Source: Armatimonadota bacterium
GTDB taxonomy: Bacteria > Armatimonadota > Fimbriimonadia > Fimbriimonadales > Fimbriimonadaceae
Direction of reading: 5' to 3'
DNA: 64,000 nt
Assembly: GCA_018268315.1 (NCBI GenBank)
Contig: JAFDWU010000002.1
Coordinates: 62,001-126,000 of the forward strand
The notes under the pieces were generated by a model that was given only the letters and a program-made list of their open reading frames with translations, was not told the origin of the DNA and ran no database searches. The translations under genes and the position numbers were made by a program. Of this stretch, positions 60,413 to 64,000 are shown one piece after another (position 1 is the first letter of the stretch; each line of letters begins with the position of its first letter).

Positions 60413-61441
60413 GTGAAAGCGATCGCAAAGACGCGGCCCGCGCCCGGCGTCGAGATCATCGAAGTCGATGAGCCCCGGATTCAACCGGGAATGGTCAAAG
60501 TGAAGCTCAAGGCAGCTTCCGTGTGTGGGACGGACCTCCATATCTATTCCTGGGATGCATGGTCCGCAAGCCGTATTCAGCCTCCCCGCATCATTGGCCA
60601 TGAGTTCTGTGGCGAGATTGTCGAAGTCGGCTCCGGCGTCAACCGCCAAGTCGGCGAATACATTTCAAGCGAATCGCACGTGGTTTGCGGACGGTGCCGC
60701 CAATGCCTCAACGGCCAGGGCCATGTTTGCGTCAACACCCGCATTCTCGGCGTCGATATCGATGGCGGCTTCGCGCCGTATGTGGTGATTCCTGCCGACA
60801 ACGCAGTGCCCGCTAACCCCGCGATTCCCCCACGCATCGCCGCGTTTCAGGATGCCCTCGGAAATGCCGTTCACACCGCCACTGCGGGCCCAGTCGAGGG
60901 TCAGACCATTCTCATTACGGGTCTCGGCCCAATTGGCCTTTTTGCGGCAACCGTGTGCCGCGCCCTTGGCGCGAAGAAGATCGCAGGCACCGAGGTCAGC
61001 CCTTATCGCCTGAACATCGCCGCCCAGATGGGCATGGACGCGGTGTTCGATATGCGCGAGAAGGATGCCGACAAGCGCATCTATGAATTCATGCCGGAAG
61101 GCTTCGATGGAACATTGGAAATGTCGGGCCATCCCTCCGCGATCTCGCTCGCAATCCGCAACACGAGACCCGGCGGACGCATCAGCTTGCTTGGAATCTT
61201 CCCGGAGAACATCCAGCCGGTGGACATCAATCAGGCGATCTTCAAGGGCCTTGACCTTCAGGGCATCGTCGGAAGGAATCTCTGGAAGACCTGGAAGGAA
61301 ATGGCGAAGCTGCATGAAAGCGGCAAGCTGAACCTAGATCCGGTGATCACCCATGAAATGCACTACACAGAATTCCAGACCGCAATGGAGCTGATGAAGG
61401 CAGGACAAGCCGGAAAGGTGGTCTTCCACTTCGATGACTAA
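60413..61441 (+). CDS. tdh: L-threonine 3-dehydrogenase
   Basis: A 342-residue zinc medium-chain dehydrogenase. Catalytic zinc ligands Cys38, His63 and Glu64 and the structural zinc set Cys92, Cys95, Cys98 and Cys106 are intact. The NAD loop GLGPIGLFAA follows. Length and the GRNLWKTWKEM segment match Tdh rather than general alcohol dehydrogenases. It makes 2-amino-3-ketobutyrate from threonine; a kbl partner is not adjacent. The gene starts with GTG directly behind TAGAAT. Confidence 0.93.
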   Translation: MKAIAKTRPAPGVEIIEVDEPRIQPGMVKVKLKAASVCGTDLHIYSWDAWSASRIQPPRIIGHEFCGEIVEVGSGVNRQVGEYISSESHVVCGRCRQCLNGQGHVCVNTRILGVDIDGGFAPYVVIPADNAVPANPAIPPRIAAFQDALGNAVHTATAGPVEGQTILITGLGPIGLFAATVCRALGAKKIAGTEVSPYRLNIAAQMGMDAVFDMREKDADKRIYEFMPEGFDGTLEMSGHPSAISLAIRNTRPGGRISLLGIFPENIQPVDINQAIFKGLDLQGIVGRNLWKTWKEMAKLHESGKLNLDPVITHEMHYTEFQTAMELMKAGQAGKVVFHFDD

Positions 61442-61460
61442 GGTGTAGAACCTGACGCGG

Positions 61461-61466
61461 TAGAAT
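61461..61466 (+). promoter_or_regulatory. -10-like TAGAAT, 9 nt before TTG (leaderless type)
   Basis: TAGAAT, then ACGCCTGCC, then TTG 61476. This is the third TAGAAT in this part of the window. Confidence 0.55.
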
Positions 61467-61475
61467 ACGCCTGCC

Positions 61476-62216
61476 TTGGAAGCCCGCCATCTGTCCATAG
61501 TGATCCCCGCTTACAACGAGGAAGCGCGGCTCCAACCCAGCCTTGTCAAAGTGCGCGAGTACTTTGCCGCTCAGTCGTACCCCTGGGACGTCGCGATCGT
61601 GAGCGACGGCAGCTCTGATCGTACCGACGAAATCGCAGCTGCGTTTGCAAAGGATGACCCGCGGTTTACACTGCTCAGCTATAAGCCTAACAGAGGCAAG
61701 GGTTTCGCCGTGCGTAAGGGAATGCTGGCGGCCAAGGGCGATCTCGTCCTCTTCATGGATGCCGACCTCGCCACGCCCATCGAGGAAACCGAGAAGCTAC
61801 TGCAGCACATGAGGCCAGGCACCGACATCGCCATCGGCAGCCGCCCGCTGAAGGAAAGCAACCTCGAAGTCCATCAGCCGTTCCTGCGGGAAGCGATGGG
61901 CCGCATGTCGAACCAGCTTGTCCAGATGCTGGCGGTAAAGGGCATCCACGACACGCAGTGTGGGTTCAAGATGTTCACCCGTGAAGCATGCCAAGAGGTT
62001 TTCAAGCGCTGCGCGTTGAACGGCTTTTCATTTGATTTCGAAGCGCTGATGATCGCCCGCGATTTGAATCTAAAGATTGAGGAAATTCCCATTCGATGGG
62101 CGCACCAAGAAGGCTCGAAAGTAGTTTTCTGGCGCGATTATCCGCGCGCATTGAAGGATCTTATTGCTCTGCGACTGAAAGGCAAGCAGTCGCGGCTGGA
62201 GATTCGTGAACCCTGA
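61476..62216 (+). CDS. GT2 glycosyltransferase (dolichyl/polyprenyl-phosphate sugar synthase-like)
   Basis: A 246-residue GT-A protein. SIVIPAYNEEARLQ, VSDGSSDRT, NRGKGFAVRKGML and the MDADLATP metal site are all present, and TQCGFKMFTREA is typical of polyprenyl-phosphate glucose or mannose synthases. There is no TM helix, so it works at the cytoplasmic face. It probably supplies a lipid-linked sugar to the GT-C-like protein two genes upstream. The start is TTG at 61476, with TAGAAT 9 nt before. The methyltransferase gene overlaps its end by 11 nt. Confidence 0.9.
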   Translation: MEARHLSIVIPAYNEEARLQPSLVKVREYFAAQSYPWDVAIVSDGSSDRTDEIAAAFAKDDPRFTLLSYKPNRGKGFAVRKGMLAAKGDLVLFMDADLATPIEETEKLLQHMRPGTDIAIGSRPLKESNLEVHQPFLREAMGRMSNQLVQMLAVKGIHDTQCGFKMFTREACQEVFKRCALNGFSFDFEALMIARDLNLKIEEIPIRWAHQEGSKVVFWRDYPRALKDLIALRLKGKQSRLEIREP

Positions 62217-62949
62217 AGAGTACACAAGGATGTACGAGCTGGAGGACCGCTACTGGTGGTTCGTCGGCCGCCGCACTTTGGCCCTCGGGTTACTGCGCAA
62301 GTACTCCCATGTAGCCACTCCGAAAACCTTAGATTTAGGCTGTGGAACCGGTGTGATCTTTGGCAAGCTGAAGGAAGTTGCCGACCCCGTCGGGTTCGAT
62401 TTCAGCCGTCTTGCTCTGCAATACTGCCGCAAGCGCGGGCTTGAGCCGATAGTGCAGGCGGACGCCCATCACCTGCCCGTTCAAGACAACCAGTTCGATG
62501 CCGCGATATGCCTGGATGTCTACGAGCACCTCAAGGATGACTCGCAGGCGCTACGAGAAACATTCCGAGCCTTACGACCGGGAGGCATTCTCGTGCTCAG
62601 CGTCCCTGCGCTGATGGCGCTGTGGGGGCCGCACGACGTGGCTCTGCACCACTTCCGGCGTTACACCCGCTCTCTGATGGCGTCCCGCCTGAAGGCGGTT
62701 GGCTTTGAGATCGAGCGCCTCAGCTATTCGGTTTTCTTCCTCTTCCCCATCGTCATCTTTATCCGATTTCTCGAAAAGCGGCGCAAAGGCGAAGCGAAGG
62801 CATCGCTGCCAAGCGTGCCGGACTGGATGAACCGCGCCTTGATTGGGCTCCAAGCTTTCGAGGCGAAGCTCATTGAATCGGTCCCTCTGCCATGGGGCAG
62901 CAGCGTGGTCGCCGTTGCCCGCAAACCAATCGTAGAAGAAGCTAAATGA
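62206..62949 (+). CDS. SAM-dependent class I methyltransferase
   Basis: A 247-residue methyltransferase. The SAM motif I is TLDLGCGTGVIFGKL at about residues 40-54, with post-I, motif II (FDAAICLDVYEHL) and III in order. Tyr-Trp-Trp-Phe near the start (DRYWWFVGRR) is seen in methyltransferases linked to glycan loci. Substrate is unknown. The GTG start overlaps the GT2 gene by 11 nt, and the stop overlaps mqnA (ATGA), so it is translated with both. A TM-like helix lies at about 165-185 (VFFLFPIVIFI). Confidence 0.88.
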   Translation: MNPEEYTRMYELEDRYWWFVGRRTLALGLLRKYSHVATPKTLDLGCGTGVIFGKLKEVADPVGFDFSRLALQYCRKRGLEPIVQADAHHLPVQDNQFDAAICLDVYEHLKDDSQALRETFRALRPGGILVLSVPALMALWGPHDVALHHFRRYTRSLMASRLKAVGFEIERLSYSVFFLFPIVIFIRFLEKRRKGEAKASLPSVPDWMNRALIGLQAFEAKLIESVPLPWGSSVVAVARKPIVEEAK

Positions 62950-63728
62950 AGCAATACCGAGTCGGATCAGTCCCTTACGTGAACGCCAAGCCTCTAGTTC
63001 ATCGCTTTGGCCGACCCGATTCCCCTGTCGATGTAGTGCTCGAAGTCCCCTCTCAGCTTCCCACTTTGCTGGAAAGCGGAAATGCGGACGCCATCCTCGT
63101 CAGCAGCTACGATTACCTTTCCACTCCCGGTCGCGCCTATGCTCCTGGCGTATGCATCGGCTCTCGCGGCGCGGTGGAGAGCGTTCGGCTTTTCTCTAAG
63201 GTCCCGATCAAAGGCATTGAGTCGCTGGCTCTTGATCAGAGTTCACTTACGAGCAACAACCTCGCGCTTGGGTTATTGGCGGATCGCTATCACATTCATC
63301 CGAACGCGCGCACGGCTCCGCCTTCGTTAGAGGGAATGCTTGCGCACTTCGATGCGTGCGTCCTCATAGGAGACATCGGCATGATGGCTCCCTCAGAAGG
63401 CCTCGTCGTGATGGATCTAGGCGCGGAGTGGGTTGAGCACACAAACCTGCCGTTCGTTTGGGCGCTGTGGGTATCGCAGGGCGAAACGCCTGCAGAGCTT
63501 GCCCGCCTGCTGCAAGAAGAAAGGGATTGGGGCGTTTCCAATGTGGAAGAAGTCGCCCGGCTGGCGTCGGTGCAAGCCCGGTGGCCGTATGAAACGACTT
63601 TGAATTACCTCTCCCAGACCATCGACTACACCTTGGATGCGAGCGCCGAACGCGGTCTTGCCGCCTACCGAGACTTACTTGAGCGTCATCTGCTAATCCG
63701 CAAGCACGAAGCCATCGCTCACTCATAG
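62946..63728 (+). CDS. mqnA: Chorismate dehydratase (menaquinone, futalosine pathway)
   Basis: A 260-residue MqnA that forms 3-enolpyruvoylbenzoate, the first step of futalosine-route menaquinone. The two-lobed binding-protein fold begins YRVGSVPYVNAKPLV; VPSQLPTLLESGNADAILVSSYDYL and SLTSNNLALGLL are signature stretches. Length is typical. It starts in ATGA at the methyltransferase stop, and no other mqn gene is in the window. It is the most specific pathway marker here. Confidence 0.95.
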   Translation: MKQYRVGSVPYVNAKPLVHRFGRPDSPVDVVLEVPSQLPTLLESGNADAILVSSYDYLSTPGRAYAPGVCIGSRGAVESVRLFSKVPIKGIESLALDQSSLTSNNLALGLLADRYHIHPNARTAPPSLEGMLAHFDACVLIGDIGMMAPSEGLVVMDLGAEWVEHTNLPFVWALWVSQGETPAELARLLQEERDWGVSNVEEVARLASVQARWPYETTLNYLSQTIDYTLDASAERGLAAYRDLLERHLLIRKHEAIAHS

Positions 63729-63779
63729 TTAATTCCGTTTGGTGTCCGAAAACGGCGAGTTTCAACCAAGACGCCGCAC

Positions 63780-63785
63780 TATACT
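63780..63785 (+). promoter_or_regulatory. -10-like TATACT, 6 nt before ATG (leaderless type)
   Basis: TATACT, then GATGGC, then ATG 63792 of the Ada-type gene. Confidence 0.5.
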
Positions 63786-63791
63786 GATGGC

Positions 63792-64000
63792 ATGACTCTC
63801 GATTACGAGGCTTGCCACCGCGCTCTCGCCGCCCACGATTCGCGGTTCGACGGACTCTTCTTTGTGGCGGTGAAGACGACTGGCATTTATTGCCGCCCTG
63901 TCTGCACGGTTAAGCCGCCGAAGCGGGAAAACTGCACGTTCTACGAGAATGCGGCGATGGCGGAAAGCGCGGGCTACCGACCATGTCTGAAGTGCCGACC
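63792..64000 (+). CDS. Ada-type methyl-phosphotriester/alkylation-repair protein, N-terminal fragment
   Basis: The first 69 residues of a gene cut off by the window end. It opens MTLDYEACHRALAAHDSRFDGLFFVAV, with the Ada zinc-site sequence KTTGIYCRPVCTVK and a second Cys pair (RPCLKCRP) at the edge. These cysteines bind zinc and accept methyl groups in Ada. Full proteins add an AraC HTH and often an AlkA glycosylase or Ogt domain, none of which is visible here. Start ATG at 63792 with TATACT 6 nt upstream. Confidence 0.88.
   Translation, partial: MTLDYEACHRALAAHDSRFDGLFFVAVKTTGIYCRPVCTVKPPKRENCTFYENAAMAESAGYRPCLKCR

Noticed and set aside
1-64000. CRISPR array, prophage or integrated element
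   Set aside because: No regularly spaced direct repeats, integrase, transposase or phage structural genes were seen.

Overview
This window is from a bacterial chromosome with roughly 55-60% GC by eye. Genes are packed tightly on both strands, and I see no phage, CRISPR array, rRNA or intact insertion sequence. The organism appears to be a diderm: there is an LptF/G-type permease, an LptD-like beta-barrel, several lipoprotein signal peptides and many Sec signal peptides. It uses the futalosine route to menaquinone (mqnA). The gene mix (secreted caspase-like peptidases, copper-amine-oxidase-type 'stalk' domains, PhoPQ-activated-pathogenicity-related protein, DUF5694-type protein, PRC-barrel protein) suggests Armatimonadota, perhaps Fimbriimonadia. 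That placement is inference from protein character, not a database result.

Layout. 1-1.6 kb: the end of yidC, then jag and tRNA-Lys. 1.7-10 kb: small membrane proteins, two secreted caspase-like (C14) peptidases in tandem with a terminator hairpin between them, a nitroreductase and a large secreted unknown. 10-17 kb: a PLP decarboxylase, tRNA-Ala, a DUF4198-like protein, a TetR regulator, an exported fasciclin-domain protein, an exported MsrB, and a PAS-GAF histidine kinase with its OmpR-type regulator. 17-25 kb: the Ku-LigD end-joining operon on the minus strand, then three tandem S10 serine carboxypeptidase paralogues, each with its own promoter. 25-31 kb: a polytopic membrane protein and a five-gene translationally coupled envelope-glycan operon (APH-fold kinase, HAD phosphatase, nucleotidyltransferase, GT2, flippase-like protein). 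31-36.5 kb: PRC-barrel protein, DUF5694 protein, tRNA-Thr, an AT-hook protein, panB-panC, bcp and a CBS protein. 36.5-41.5 kb: a salvage and recycling operon (MTAP-like phosphorylase, BadF-type sugar kinase, murQ), two tandem exported MsrBs, TetR, an A-type Fe-S carrier and PilZ. 41.7-51.5 kb: a copper-amine-oxidase-like stalk protein, a PqaA-like protein, queF-lpd, a zinc-ribbon/TPR protein, dut, pxpBAC (5-oxoprolinase) and two paralogous lipoproteins. 51.6-64 kb: a co-directional envelope block (GlnE-like protein, plsY, zinc-ribbon membrane protein, lptF, lptD-like, ABC-2 permease, GT-C-like protein), then tdh, a GT2, a methyltransferase, mqnA and the 5' end of an Ada-type gene.

The most unusual property is regulatory. 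Nineteen first-in-unit genes have no usable Shine-Dalgarno sequence and instead carry a -10-like hexamer ending 6-9 nt before the start codon. Sixteen of these fit TANNNT and three are CATAAT or GATAAT. This is the geometry of leaderless transcription, so leaderless mRNAs may be a main expression mode here. Genes inside operons use start/stop overlaps (ATGA, GTGA, TTGA, TGATG) or recognisable Shine-Dalgarno sites.

The other main leads are a half-length GlnE-family protein whose DxD catalytic motif reads ExE, the tandem caspase pair, the S10 triplication, and three exported MsrB proteins with no MsrA in the window.
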